Numbered from the stretch's first letter, positions 40,321 through 49,367 are shown. The stretch is DNA of 64,000 nucleotides from an uncultured Lachnospiraceae bacterium (GCA_910586315.1 CAJUIP010000006.1:1-64000), one strand, 5' to 3'. Program-made: numbers and translations. Notes: generated from the letters alone by a model not told the origin.

Positions 40321-41241
40321 TCAAGCAGGAGGACTGACGGCCCAAAGGGGAGCCCCGCTGTCGCGGCTTCCCTTTAATTCGGACAGCAGTTTGGAGAGTT
40401 CCCATTCTTTTGTGCTGTTTGCGTAGCTGCCCGGATCGGCGATATATACATTTCCGTTTTCCAGAAGTTTGGTAATGACAATAAAGTGGCCGTTCTGGGT
40501 AAGGGAACCTTTTCCCATAAGGGCTATAAGAACGGACCCTTCTCTCAGTAAATCGGATACATGCTCCTGAGAGCGGTCCTTTACGCTTTGTACGTTCAGT
40601 CCGAACGCGGTCAGTGAATCAGCAATGAGACTGTGATAGGAGCCGTGATCCGGAGCGTAATATCCATTGGCTGCCGCCCAGTCGGCGGCTTCGGGCGGCG
40701 TAAGGTTTACAGAAGAAAAGCTGGAAATAACCATAGCCACGGCCGTCGGCCCGCAGCCGTGGGAGCGTATGGGGTCGGCGCCGCCGTATAAATAATCCGC
40801 CCACCGGCTGTCGCCCTGATTATAATAAATCATAGGGCCCATAGCGCTGTCCATGATGTAATAATAGGTGTTTTCCTCCGTCTCCGTCAGAGCGGTATCC
40901 AAATCTTCTATCGCCCCCATCTCTCCCGAGGAAATAAGCTTTTCCAAATCTTTTTGGGGAGGTTCTTCTGCGGCAGCAGACTCGGGTGAAATTGGAGAAG
41001 ATGCCGTTGAGGGAGGAGACTCCGGCGAAGATGTATCGGGAGATTCTTCCTCAGCGTCAGCGGTTGCCCGCTCCAACCGCGCGAAAAGCTCTTTTGGCAA
41101 AGAAGCAGCCCGTGAAAGGAGGGCTGGATTTGCCCATAAGAGACTGATGCACAGTGAGCAGGAAGAAAGAACAATGCCGGCTGTCAAAATATGCTGAAGA
41201 AGTGAATATAGCGTCGGCTGTTTCTTTTTTTTGCGTTTCAT
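40321..41241 (-). CDS. Membrane-anchored C39-like (papain-fold) peptidase
   Basis: I start at 41241 (MKRKKKKQPTLYSLLQHILTAGIVLSSC), 9 bases past the cheB stop, giving 306 residues; the longer frame overlaps cheB. A basic N-terminus precedes one hydrophobic anchor (residues 11-33). About 85 residues of Glu/Ser/Pro-rich linker come next. The C39-like catalytic part then has YNQGDSRWADYLYGG, GCGPTAVAMVISSF (catalytic Cys), NGHFIVITKL (His) and VYIADPGS (Asp). The domain resembles peptidase C39-like_2 proteins outside the membrane. The gene is the last of the cheA-cheW-cheR-cheB operon, an unexpected place for a surface peptidase. Confidence 0.8.
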   Translation of the reverse strand: MKRKKKKQPTLYSLLQHILTAGIVLSSCSLCISLLWANPALLSRAASLPKELFARLERATADAEEESPDTSSPESPPSTASSPISPESAAAEEPPQKDLEKLISSGEMGAIEDLDTALTETEENTYYYIMDSAMGPMIYYNQGDSRWADYLYGGADPIRSHGCGPTAVAMVISSFSSVNLTPPEAADWAAANGYYAPDHGSYHSLIADSLTAFGLNVQSVKDRSQEHVSDLLREGSVLIALMGKGSLTQNGHFIVITKLLENGNVYIADPGSYANSTKEWELSKLLSELKGSRDSGAPLWAVSPPA

Positions 41242-41249
41242 GACCTGTC

Positions 41250-42335
41250 CTATAGAGTCCCACCAGATTTTACGGCCAATTGAGTCAGTTGGTTCAAAAC
41301 GACCTGATGGATGGAGTTTAAGCTTGCCTGGACGCATACGGCGCCTATTTTATGCGCCTCCATTGGCATTCCGTAGACAACGCAGGAATCCCGGTCCTGA
41401 CCGATGGTGTAAGCTCCGTTCTTTCTCATACGCAAAAGTCCGGCGGCTCCATCAGCTCCCATGCCTGTAAGCAGGACCCCTATGGCGTTTTCCTTTGCCG
41501 TGTAAGCCACAGAATCAAAAAGTACATCAACAGAAGGCCGGTGCCCGCTTACCTTTTCTCCATCCGCGCACTGCACGGCATAGCCGGTTCCCATCCGAAC
41601 CACGCGCATATGTTTTCCGCCTGGAGCTAACAAAACGTGATTAGGTTCAATCCGCTCTCCGCCTTGGGCTTCTTTTACCGTAAGACGGCACTGCCGGTTT
41701 AAACGTTCTGCGTACATGGACGTAAATCCTTCCGGCATATGCTGGGTAATCACAATTCCCGGCATATTGGCAGGAAATTTGGTCAGAATTTCAAGGATGG
41801 CTTCGGTTCCCCCAGTGGAAGCTCCGATGGCGATGATTATTTTATTGTCTATTGCGGCCCGTGCAGAAGAAAGGGCACGGCCCTTTTCCTGACTAAGAAG
41901 AGGCCGTACCGCTGCGGGTTTTGCGTTTTCCGGAATACGCACATGGAAATTAGAGGCAAACATGAGCTTAGAGGAAAGCCTGGTCAAAAAAATTTCTTTT
42001 TCATTGGCGCTCCCCATATCCGGCTTTTGTACATAGTCCACGGCCCCGGCAGCAAGAGCATCGATTACCTTTATGCTTAAAGAAGATACAAGAATAACAG
42101 GAACCGGGTGGAGTGGAAGAAGCTTCTTCAAAAAATCAATGCCGGACATTCCCGGCATTTCAATGTCCAGCGTAACAATATCGGGCTTTAACAGTGGGAT
42201 TTTCCGCTGGGCGTCAAAGGCGTCCACGGCATAGCCCACAATCTCAAACCTTTCGTTCTTTGATAAGGAACTCATGAGCCAGCTTCTGTAAACAGCAGAA
42301 TCATCAACTATCATCAAACGAATTTTTTTATCCAT
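41250..42335 (-). CDS. cheB: Chemotaxis response regulator protein-glutamate methylesterase
   Basis: The 361-residue protein has an N-terminal receiver (MIVDDSAVYRS; phospho-Asp 57 in VTLDIEMPG) and a C-terminal methylesterase with the catalytic triad in AIGASTGGTEAI (Ser), ITQHMPEGF (His) and MGADGAAGLL (Asp). It removes methyl groups from, and deamidates, chemoreceptors. It lies 31 bases after cheR in the che operon and overlaps nothing. Normal length. Confidence 0.96.
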   Translation of the reverse strand: MDKKIRLMIVDDSAVYRSWLMSSLSKNERFEIVGYAVDAFDAQRKIPLLKPDIVTLDIEMPGMSGIDFLKKLLPLHPVPVILVSSLSIKVIDALAAGAVDYVQKPDMGSANEKEIFLTRLSSKLMFASNFHVRIPENAKPAAVRPLLSQEKGRALSSARAAIDNKIIIAIGASTGGTEAILEILTKFPANMPGIVITQHMPEGFTSMYAERLNRQCRLTVKEAQGGERIEPNHVLLAPGGKHMRVVRMGTGYAVQCADGEKVSGHRPSVDVLFDSVAYTAKENAIGVLLTGMGADGAAGLLRMRKNGAYTIGQDRDSCVVYGMPMEAHKIGAVCVQASLNSIHQVVLNQLTQLAVKSGGTL

Positions 42336-42366
42336 AACAAAAATCCCTTCTTTTTACAGAATGCGG

Positions 42367-43182
42367 TTACAGGCTGCGGCGGTAAACCGCAGGAACAATA
42401 TAATCATAAGGACAGTTTTCTTTGCTTAAACTTTCTGAATGGCCGATAAAAAGATAGCCGCCTGGTACGGTAGCCTGATAAAAGCGCCGGATCAGGGCTT
42501 CTTTTGTAGGCAGATCAAAATAGATCATAACATTCCGGCAGAAAATAAGATCGAAACGCCGCCTGAACTGGATTGGGTCCATTAGATTAAACGTGCGGAA
42601 AATAACATTTTGCCGAATAATCGGAGCAATGGTGTAAGAGCCTGTGCCATCTTTTACAAAATATTTGTGCTTCCATGCAGAGGGAACACGGGCCAGGCTT
42701 TCCTCATGATAGGAGGGGTGCTGAGCCGCATCCAGGATATTCTGTGAAATATCGGTGGCCAGGATACGGGTATCCCAGGCGGGCGCCTGGGAACCGAAAA
42801 ATTCCTTCAGATACATGGAGATTGTGTAGGGCTCTTCTCCAGAGGAACAGCCTGCGCTCCAGATGGAAAGTACTTTATCGTGGGCGTGTTTCTTAGCCAG
42901 CTCTGGAAGCACCGTTTTATTCAGATAATCAAAGTGCTCTTCCTCACGCATAAAATATGTATAGTTTGTAGTGAGCTTATTTAGCATATCCGTAACCATT
43001 TCAGGTTTCCGGGAGGATACCAGATCATCCACATATTTGGTAAAATTCGCATATCCCATCTTTGCAAGGGTATTGGAAAGTCTGCTTACAATCAGCTGTT
43101 TTTTCTGGGATAAGTCAATTCCATAATGTTTTTGTATATAGACATACAGCCGCTGGAAATCCGCTTCACTCAGGCTTAACAT
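42367..43182 (-). CDS. cheR: Chemotaxis protein methyltransferase
   Basis: The 271-residue CheR begins with the helical N-terminal domain (SEADFQRLYVYIQKHYGIDLSQKKQLIVSRLSNTL) and continues with an SAM-binding Rossmann fold (LSIWSAGCSSGEEPYTISMYL). Then come the family blocks ILATDISQNILDAAQHPSYHEESL, IFRTFNLMDPIQFRRRFDLIFCRNVMIYFDLPTKE and FIGHSESLS. It methylates glutamates of chemoreceptors. It is paired with CheB in the same operon. Confidence 0.96.
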   Translation of the reverse strand: MLSLSEADFQRLYVYIQKHYGIDLSQKKQLIVSRLSNTLAKMGYANFTKYVDDLVSSRKPEMVTDMLNKLTTNYTYFMREEEHFDYLNKTVLPELAKKHAHDKVLSIWSAGCSSGEEPYTISMYLKEFFGSQAPAWDTRILATDISQNILDAAQHPSYHEESLARVPSAWKHKYFVKDGTGSYTIAPIIRQNVIFRTFNLMDPIQFRRRFDLIFCRNVMIYFDLPTKEALIRRFYQATVPGGYLFIGHSESLSKENCPYDYIVPAVYRRSL

Positions 43183-43209
43183 AAAAAATCAATCTCCTCT
43201 CGTCGTATT

Positions 43210-43689
43210 TTAACAGGGATCGTTGACAAGGGCCTTGCAGTCAAAGGACATAAGGACACGTCCGTCTTCCAGAGTTACCATGCCGTCTAAAAGCTTCTGC
43301 TGACGCTTTACAGGAATGGAGCGGACATTTGCAAGGTCAATATCAATTACCTGCTGTACGGAATCTACAATGATTCCCAGAGAAAGAGAGTCCACCTGGA
43401 GAACAATGACGCAGGTCTGGCGGGTGTATTCCTTTTCCTCATAGCCCATGTAAAGACGGATATCGACGACAGGAAGTATCTGTCCCCGAAGATTTAAAAT
43501 TCCTTTAATGTATGGAGGAATCATAGGAATCGGGGTAATGGAATGGCCGTTTATCATTTCGATGACATAACTTGTACTCATGAACAGAGAAAGGGCACCG
43601 GACTCAAAAACAAGACAACGCTCAACAGACGAACTTCCTGTCTGAATTTCGGGCTGCTTCTCTGCTTGGTTTTCAACTTGATTGGACAT
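43210..43689 (-). CDS. cheW: Chemotaxis coupling protein
   Basis: The 159-residue protein is a single CheW domain. The core MIPPYIKGILNLRGQILPVVDIRLYMGYE is the family signature, followed by IVLQVDSLSLGIIVDSVQQVIDI. It links chemoreceptors to CheA at the membrane-proximal tip of the array. A hydrophilic leader (about 20 residues) precedes it. It lies 19 bases after cheA. Confidence 0.95.
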   Translation of the reverse strand: MSNQVENQAEKQPEIQTGSSSVERCLVFESGALSLFMSTSYVIEMINGHSITPIPMIPPYIKGILNLRGQILPVVDIRLYMGYEEKEYTRQTCVIVLQVDSLSLGIIVDSVQQVIDIDLANVRSIPVKRQQKLLDGMVTLEDGRVLMSFDCKALVNDPC

Positions 43690-43708
43690 GATACAAAACC
43701 TCCCTCAA

Positions 43709-45805
43709 TTACATACTTTTAATAGCGGCAGCGTACAGACCGAGAATATCCAGGATAATACTGATATTTCCATCCCCGAGGATGGTGCATCCGCTTATGC
43801 CGTAATTTTTGAGTTCAAACGAGTTCAAATATGCGGGAAGAGGTTTCACCACAACCTGCTGTTCTCCTATCAGACTGTCAACGAACAGGCAGTAGGAGCA
43901 GTCGCCGGCCTCCACCCATATCAGTATTCCGTCCCTCATATTGGAAGCGTTGGTATCCATGTGGAAAAATTGATGAAGCCGGAGAATCGGATAAAAGCTG
44001 CCGAGGCAGTCGACGATTTCGTTCCCGTATTCATCATGAATCACCTGTTCCTCCGTTACCTTAAAGGACTGACGGATATTGGAAACAGGGATGGTGAAAA
44101 TCGAATCTCCAACCGTAATCTTCATGCCGTCCACGATTGCCAGCGTAAGAGGAATCTTCATGCTGATCGTGGTGCCTGTGCCTACTTCACTGGCAATGGA
44201 AATCGTTCCGCCCACGGATTCCACGTTCTTTTTGACAACATCCATTCCCACGCCGCGGCCGGAATATTCCGTCACGGCCTTGTTGGTTGAGAATCCGGGA
44301 AGCATGATAAGCCCCAGGGCTTCCTTTTGCGTGTACTCACTTTCAGGCTTTGTAAGGAGTCCCTTTTCAGCTGCTTTTGCAAGGAGCTTCTGGGCATCCA
44401 TTCCATAGCCGTCGTCGGATACGGAAATCACTACTTCGCTGCTGGTGTGAGAAGCGCTGAGAATGATCTCTCCCTGAGCAGCCTTGCCGGCATCGATACG
44501 CTCCTGCTGGGTTTCCTCGATTCCATGGTCCATGCTGTTACGGACAATATGCATAATGGGATCCTGTATGCTGTCGACGATTGTTTTGTCGACCTCCGTA
44601 TCTTCTCCGATAATGGTAAGGCGCACATCCTTTCCCAGTTTCTGCTTCATGTCCCTGACAATGCGGTTCATCTTCTGGAATACCCCTGATATGGGCACCA
44701 TGCGTAAGGACATGGAAATATCCTGAAGATCATGTGTGAGCTTACGCAGCTGCCGCGCAGACTTCATAAAGTTGTCAAAGCTCTCTTTAGGCAAAAGGTT
44801 CAGCTCCGGAGAGGAGGTGACCATAGATTCTGTAATTACAATTTCGCCTACAATATCATTAAGGCTGTTTAACTTCGTCAGATTAACGCTGATCAGGCTC
44901 TGCTTTACCGGAGAATGGCTGGGCGCGGCAGCGGAAGGGCTGGCGGCTGCCGGTTTCGCGGCAGGAAGGGCAGCGTTATCCACAGCAGGGGAAGCCGGCG
45001 CTTCGGCGGGAACAACTTCCTTATCCTGGACAGGCTCCGGGGGATTCAGCAATTCATAGGATCTTATATAATTCTGCGTCTGCATAATGCTTTCCGCCTG
45101 AGCGGCTGTGTCTTGGCTTTCGAAGGCCAGGAAGAAACCGTTGTCGATAAGTTCCTGGCAGACGGACGGATTCGTTTCCATATCCGCCGGATAATATCTG
45201 AAATCCAGGCCGCATTCTTTGAGGTTGTTGACAATAATATAAGCCCGCAGGTTTTCCATTCCGATTCCTTCTTCAAGGAAAATATGGATAAAGCAGACCG
45301 CTTTGGAATCCTGAGGCAAAACGGGAGCGTCCGCTTTCGCTTTTGGGGCGGCGGAGACTTCCTGGGTATCTTCTGCGGCGGCACTGTCTCCTTCGGAACT
45401 TATTTTTTTGAGAAATTCATTGATTTCAGAGGCGAACGAATCAATGTTATCAGAAAGCGGTTCTCCGCTTTCCACTTTTCCAACCTCGCTCCTTAAATAA
45501 TCCTCTGATTTGAACATCAGGTCAAACAGCTCCCTCTTATGTTCCGGATTCAGAGAGTCAATTCCTTTATCGCGGATATAGAAAAACAAATCCTCGATAT
45601 GATGAGCGATTGTAGAAAGGGAATTAAATTCCATCATGGCAGAGGAGCCTTTGATGGTATGCATGATTCGGAAAATTTCATTCACATCATCCGGGGAAAA
45701 GTCCCCTTCTTTTTCGTCCTTTACCAGCATTTCATCTAGCTGATCCAACAGAGAATTGGATTCATATAGATAGGTATCAAGAATATCATTCATGCCGTTA
45801 TCCAT
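43709..45805 (-). CDS. cheA: Chemotaxis histidine kinase
   Basis: The 698-residue CheA has the P1 HPt domain (phospho-His 49 in IMHTIKGSSAM), a P2-like region (about 170-245), a long Pro/Ala linker (about 250-305), the P3 dimerisation helices, P4 kinase domain with N-box (HIVRNSMDHGIE) and G-boxes (VSDDGYGMDAQ; GRGVGMDVVK), and the P5 CheW-like domain at the C-terminus. It phosphorylates CheY and CheB. A SigD-type promoter lies just upstream and its opposite strand drives another gene, so transcription is divergent. Confidence 0.97.
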   Translation of the reverse strand: MDNGMNDILDTYLYESNSLLDQLDEMLVKDEKEGDFSPDDVNEIFRIMHTIKGSSAMMEFNSLSTIAHHIEDLFFYIRDKGIDSLNPEHKRELFDLMFKSEDYLRSEVGKVESGEPLSDNIDSFASEINEFLKKISSEGDSAAAEDTQEVSAAPKAKADAPVLPQDSKAVCFIHIFLEEGIGMENLRAYIIVNNLKECGLDFRYYPADMETNPSVCQELIDNGFFLAFESQDTAAQAESIMQTQNYIRSYELLNPPEPVQDKEVVPAEAPASPAVDNAALPAAKPAAASPSAAAPSHSPVKQSLISVNLTKLNSLNDIVGEIVITESMVTSSPELNLLPKESFDNFMKSARQLRKLTHDLQDISMSLRMVPISGVFQKMNRIVRDMKQKLGKDVRLTIIGEDTEVDKTIVDSIQDPIMHIVRNSMDHGIEETQQERIDAGKAAQGEIILSASHTSSEVVISVSDDGYGMDAQKLLAKAAEKGLLTKPESEYTQKEALGLIMLPGFSTNKAVTEYSGRGVGMDVVKKNVESVGGTISIASEVGTGTTISMKIPLTLAIVDGMKITVGDSIFTIPVSNIRQSFKVTEEQVIHDEYGNEIVDCLGSFYPILRLHQFFHMDTNASNMRDGILIWVEAGDCSYCLFVDSLIGEQQVVVKPLPAYLNSFELKNYGISGCTILGDGNISIILDILGLYAAAIKSM

Positions 45806-45860
45806 TGCGTTCCCACCACTTTCGTTAAAATATAGTTGTAAGTCATAAATCTTTATTTAT

Positions 45861-45887
45861 TTATCGGCAAAAAGTAAAAAAAAATAA
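45861..45887 (-). promoter_or_regulatory. SigD promoter of the che operon
   Basis: On the minus strand: TTAT (45887-45884), 15 bases, GCCGATAA (45868-45861), about 55 bases upstream of cheA. It is back-to-back with the SigD promoter at 45915-45941. Confidence 0.8.
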
Positions 45888-45914
45888 GGAAAAAATATGA
45901 GAATTAAATAATAG

Positions 45915-45941
45915 TTATAAATTGCGAAAAAGTGCCGATAT
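45915..45941 (+). promoter_or_regulatory. SigD promoter of the 45974 gene
   Basis: TTAT (45915-45918), 15 bases, GCCGATAT (45934-45941). The mRNA start would fall near 45948, just before the ATG at 45953. Confidence 0.8.
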
Positions 45942-45973
45942 AAATTAAAATAATGTGGAAAGGCGGCAGTACT

Positions 45974-46792
45974 GTGCGGGAACAAGTGAAACAAAAAATG
46001 CGGGAAATGATTGCCACCCTTGGAAAAGGGGAGGCGATACTGGATTCCAAGATAAAGAGAAATGATCTGGATATGCTGGAGGAGCTGCTGGAAGATATGC
46101 AGAATTCAGCAATTACCATTGGCAGAACGATTGAAGAGGAAGAGGGATACCAAACAAAAACCGTAAAAATGCTGGAAGAATACTGTGAGCTGCTCTATGA
46201 GTATCTGACGGAACAGGAACGCGGGGCGCGTTTCAAAACAGGAAGAGCTCTGGCCGGAAAACGGGGAGAGATCAGCAAATGCCTGGAAACAGAGTTTGAA
46301 GGTACTCTGGTGGCTGTGTTTCTTGTTGGCAGTCAGGAGGGATGGCAGCTGATGGAGCCATTCTGGAACAGCCTTGGGGATAAGGCAAAACGCCATCTTT
46401 TCTGCGTATCACCTGCGTGCCCGGATGTCCTTGACGGGATAAAATCAGAAAATTTTGAATGGTATGATATGAGCGGAGAACGTCCGGATTTTGTATTTCT
46501 GGACGGTCCGGGAGGAAAAACGGCCTGTGAGTTCGGAATGATCAGGGAAAACGCGGAGGTTGTATTTTATCTTCCACACTGGGAGGAAGGAGCAGAGCCG
46601 GAAAAGGAAGACTGTACAGGCCCTGCCGCCCGCTGGTCGGATATTCTCGTGGTTTCGTCAAAAGAGGCGGGAGAGCTTTACAGCAGATACATGAGCGCTC
46701 TGGAAAATGGAAAGGAACTGGCACGCAGGATATATGTGGCCGGTGTGGCGGACAGCGCTAAGCTCATGAAAAAATATAAAAATTACTCTTAA
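45974..46792 (+). CDS. Uncharacterised motility-regulon protein
   Basis: GTG at 45974 with AAAGGCGG 8 bases upstream is preferred, because the ATG at 45953 would leave almost no 5' leader after the SigD promoter; 272 residues. The N-terminal half is helical (KMREMIATLGKGEAILDSKIKRNDLDMLEELLEDMQNSAITIGRTIEEEEG; EYCELLYEYLTEQ). The C-terminal half has a Rossmann-like pattern (VAVFLVGSQEGWQLMEPFWNSL; HLFCVSPAC; PDFVFLDGP; AEVVFYLPHWE). To me it recalls the front domain of CDP-glycerol glycerophosphotransferase-type proteins from this bacterial group, but the catalytic part is absent. The function is unknown; a surface-polymer or array-linked role is possible. Confidence 0.65.
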   Translation: MREQVKQKMREMIATLGKGEAILDSKIKRNDLDMLEELLEDMQNSAITIGRTIEEEEGYQTKTVKMLEEYCELLYEYLTEQERGARFKTGRALAGKRGEISKCLETEFEGTLVAVFLVGSQEGWQLMEPFWNSLGDKAKRHLFCVSPACPDVLDGIKSENFEWYDMSGERPDFVFLDGPGGKTACEFGMIRENAEVVFYLPHWEEGAEPEKEDCTGPAARWSDILVVSSKEAGELYSRYMSALENGKELARRIYVAGVADSAKLMKKYKNYS

Positions 46793-46815
46793 CTTTTTTC
46801 TTTTTTTGACGATAT
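46789..46815 (+). promoter_or_regulatory. SigD-type promoter of the chemoreceptor
   Basis: TTAA (46789-46792), 15 bases, GACGATAT (46808-46815), with one mismatch to GCCGATAT. It overlaps the stop codon of the preceding gene. Confidence 0.6.
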
Positions 46816-46862
46816 ATAAAATAAATGTTTTCTACAAAATTACAAGATAAAGGAGAGTTATT

Positions 46863-48608
46863 ATGTTTGAAAAAATGAAGCTGAGAACCTATTTGCTAAC
46901 AGTATTTTCCGCTATCATTGCTCTGACAGGCATTTTGACGGCTGTTGCTGTGTTTGGAATGGGTAAAATCGAAAGCGGCGCCAATAATCTGTTGGACAAT
47001 GTGATTGCCGCGGATACCGCTATGAAAGAATGCCGGATCCATGTAAATGTTGCGGCACGGGACCTGCGGGAAATGATGCTTACAGAAGATCAGGCTACAG
47101 AAGAAAAACTGAAATCCGATATAAACGCAAGTCTGGCGTCCGTGAAAGAGAGACTGGCTGTGTTCAAAAGCGTTTACGGCACACAGGATGGATTGGCGAC
47201 AGAATATGAAACTGCGTTTAATCAGTGGACTGATATTGCCAACAGAGCGATATCTGAGATAGACAAAGGCAACAAGGAACAGGCAAAAACTATTATATTA
47301 AATGAATGCTCTCCGGTTCTTACCAATCTCAGCTCCATTGCCCAGAAAATCAGTGCAGTTACAACTCAGGAAAGAAATGAAAGTGAGAGCGCGTCTCTGC
47401 AGCAGATCACGATCTTCAGGTGGCTGTGCATTGCTACATTCATAGTTGTATTGGTGGTAAGCCTTTTCCTTGCGATTATCACAACCGGAAAGATTACCGG
47501 CATTGTCAGAAGAGTAGAAGAAGTAGTGGCCGAGCTCTCCAAAGGAAACCTGAAAGGTTCCATTGATTATCAGGCAAACAATGAATTCGGTACTTTGGTG
47601 GAGCGTATAAATTTCTCCTTTAAAGAACTTTTAAAGTATGTGGAGACTATCGACTACGTAATGGAGGAATTCGCAAAGGGCAATTTCACCTGTGCTACAG
47701 ATGTGGATTTCCTTGGAGACTTCAAGAACATAAAGATTTCCGTCGGGAATTTCCGCACAAAGATCTGCGATGTGTTAAGCGAGCTGCATGCCGCTTCTGA
47801 ACAGGTGAACGTAGGCGCAAGCCAGGTTGCCAGCGGAGCACAGGCACTGGCTCAGGGAGCTACAGAGCAGGCTGGAAGCGTAGAAGATCTGTCTGACAGA
47901 ATTAATGAAATATCCGAACAGATTTCAAAAAGCGCTGAGTACGCTCAGAACGCCAATACCGTGGGCCGCAAAGCCAGCGAGGTTGTAAACAGAAGCCGTG
48001 ACGAGATGAAGCAGATGCTTGGTGCTATAAAAGATATTGCTATTGCTTCTGGAGATATTCAGAAAATCATTAAGGTAATTGACGACATTGCGTTCCAGAC
48101 CAACATCCTGGCATTAAATGCAGCAGTGGAAGCAGCGCGGGCAGGAAACGCAGGTAAAGGTTTTGCAGTTGTTGCAGATGAAGTACGTAATCTGGCGCAA
48201 AAGTCTCAGGATGCGGCCAAGAATACGACAGAGCTGATTGGAAGATCTTTACAGCATGTAAAGAATGGAGAAGAACTGGCGGCAAATACGGATGCAGCAT
48301 TTGATGAGATGGCCGATCAGACAACACAGATACTGGATATGGTAGAAAAAATCGCAGGTTCCTCTCAACAGCAGGCCGATGCGATTGCTAACATCTCCCA
48401 GGGTGTTAAACAGATTTCTTCTGTGGTACAGATGAATTCTGCTACATCAGAAGAAAGCGCTGCCGCGAGCGAAGAGCTGAGCGGTCAGGCCAATGTTATG
48501 AAGTCCCTGCTGAATCAGTTCCGGATATCAGAGGATGCCGGATATAAAGGCGAAACATATGCGCCGGAAAAGAGAAGGGAAATGCAGGACGACTCAAGCA
48601 AATACTAA
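46863..48608 (+). CDS. Methyl-accepting chemotaxis protein
   Basis: The 581-residue receptor has TM1 (about 10-33), a four-helix-bundle ligand domain (about 34-185, with an NLLDNVIAADTAMKECRIHVNVAARDLREMM-like helix), TM2 (about 188-210), HAMP and a cytoplasmic coiled coil. The kinase-contact tip is DDIAFQTNILALNAAVEAARAGNAGKGFAVVADEVRNLAQKSQDAAKNT (about 405-455), fully conserved. The C-terminus has no CheR-tethering pentapeptide. The ligand is unknown. It follows the 45974 gene and precedes the flagellar operon. Confidence 0.95.
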   Translation: MFEKMKLRTYLLTVFSAIIALTGILTAVAVFGMGKIESGANNLLDNVIAADTAMKECRIHVNVAARDLREMMLTEDQATEEKLKSDINASLASVKERLAVFKSVYGTQDGLATEYETAFNQWTDIANRAISEIDKGNKEQAKTIILNECSPVLTNLSSIAQKISAVTTQERNESESASLQQITIFRWLCIATFIVVLVVSLFLAIITTGKITGIVRRVEEVVAELSKGNLKGSIDYQANNEFGTLVERINFSFKELLKYVETIDYVMEEFAKGNFTCATDVDFLGDFKNIKISVGNFRTKICDVLSELHAASEQVNVGASQVASGAQALAQGATEQAGSVEDLSDRINEISEQISKSAEYAQNANTVGRKASEVVNRSRDEMKQMLGAIKDIAIASGDIQKIIKVIDDIAFQTNILALNAAVEAARAGNAGKGFAVVADEVRNLAQKSQDAAKNTTELIGRSLQHVKNGEELAANTDAAFDEMADQTTQILDMVEKIAGSSQQQADAIANISQGVKQISSVVQMNSATSEESAAASEELSGQANVMKSLLNQFRISEDAGYKGETYAPEKRREMQDDSSKY

Positions 48609-48621
48609 AAGAAATTTTTGG

Positions 48622-48654
48622 CTGCCGTACCGGAATGGTACGGCAGTTTTTTTG
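48622..48654 (+). terminator. Terminator of the chemoreceptor gene
   Basis: CTGCCGTACC and GGTACGGCAG with a 5-base loop, then TTTTTTTG. Confidence 0.92.
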
Positions 48655-49367
48655 TTTCATAGGAAAGACCTCCTTTTCATACATGAGTAAACAATTTTTG
48701 CATAATCAGTAAAAATTTTCCAGACCTGGCCACTGCTGCGCCGTGTTCATATGAGCAAAATTTCCCGTAAAGTGGAGCGTGCGGCTACCGAAAAACAATT
48801 TTTAAACGCGTTTAGGGTTAATAATGAATTTTAGGTATTAAAAAAAATTAGATTGCAATTTTAGAGTAAATGTTATATCATAGTCTTAATCGCATGATGC
48901 GGCTCCATGGGGCTGAAATTGTGTTGCAAAGATAACAGTAACAAAAGACGAGAAAAAGTAAAGAGCGTTTCCTGTACCTTAGAAAGTACGGGGGGGGTAT
49001 TTTGCATATTTTGACATTATAAATATGTGATCGCTGTTCGATATCCTTACGATTATGAGTAAAATCCATCTGATCAGATTTACCTTACGGTCAGCACACA
49101 GATGCTCAGATCTGCGGAACAGTTACATAATGTAAAATATCTCAGCTTTACTTTTTAAGAACATAATCCGTGTTATATTTAAGACGGATTTTTCCCTGTT
49201 TCATAGGAAAACTTCCTGCGGGAGGCTTTGCCGGGTTAGTGTATAAAATCAAGATGGCCAAGGGCCTTTCCTGTGAAACAAAAAGCACATCGTGCATGAG
49301 TGTGCCCGCGCGAAAGAGGAAGTCCGGCGCTGAATTTTAAAAATTGAAATGCAAAGGGAGTGATGAT
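48655..49367. other. Long leader region before the flagellar operon
   Basis: No gene is seen in more than 700 bases. The region holds a possible vegetative promoter (TTTACT...TTATAT near 49150-49180) and a large hairpin (49198-49279). It is likely the 5' leader of the fla/che operon, but I see no known riboswitch pattern. The sequence TTTCATAGGAAA occurs twice (48655-48664 and 49199-49210). Confidence 0.55.
49198..49279 (+). promoter_or_regulatory. Large stem-loop in the fla operon leader
   Basis: GTTTCATAGGAAA (49198-49210) pairs with TTTCCTGTGAAAC (49267-49279); inside, CTTCCTGCGGGAG forms a smaller hairpin. It sits about 90 bases before flgB. It could be a leader RNA controlling expression of the operon. 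Confidence 0.5.

Noticed and set aside
40321..41337. Longer form of the C39-like peptidase starting inside cheB
   Set aside because: The extra residues precede the basic leader and membrane anchor, which would be buried. The start at 41241 gives a normal membrane-anchored layout.
49198..49279. Possible cyclic-di-GMP riboswitch before flgB
   Set aside because: The conserved core of the GEMM-I or GEMM-II motifs is not visible. Kept only as an unclassified stem-loop.
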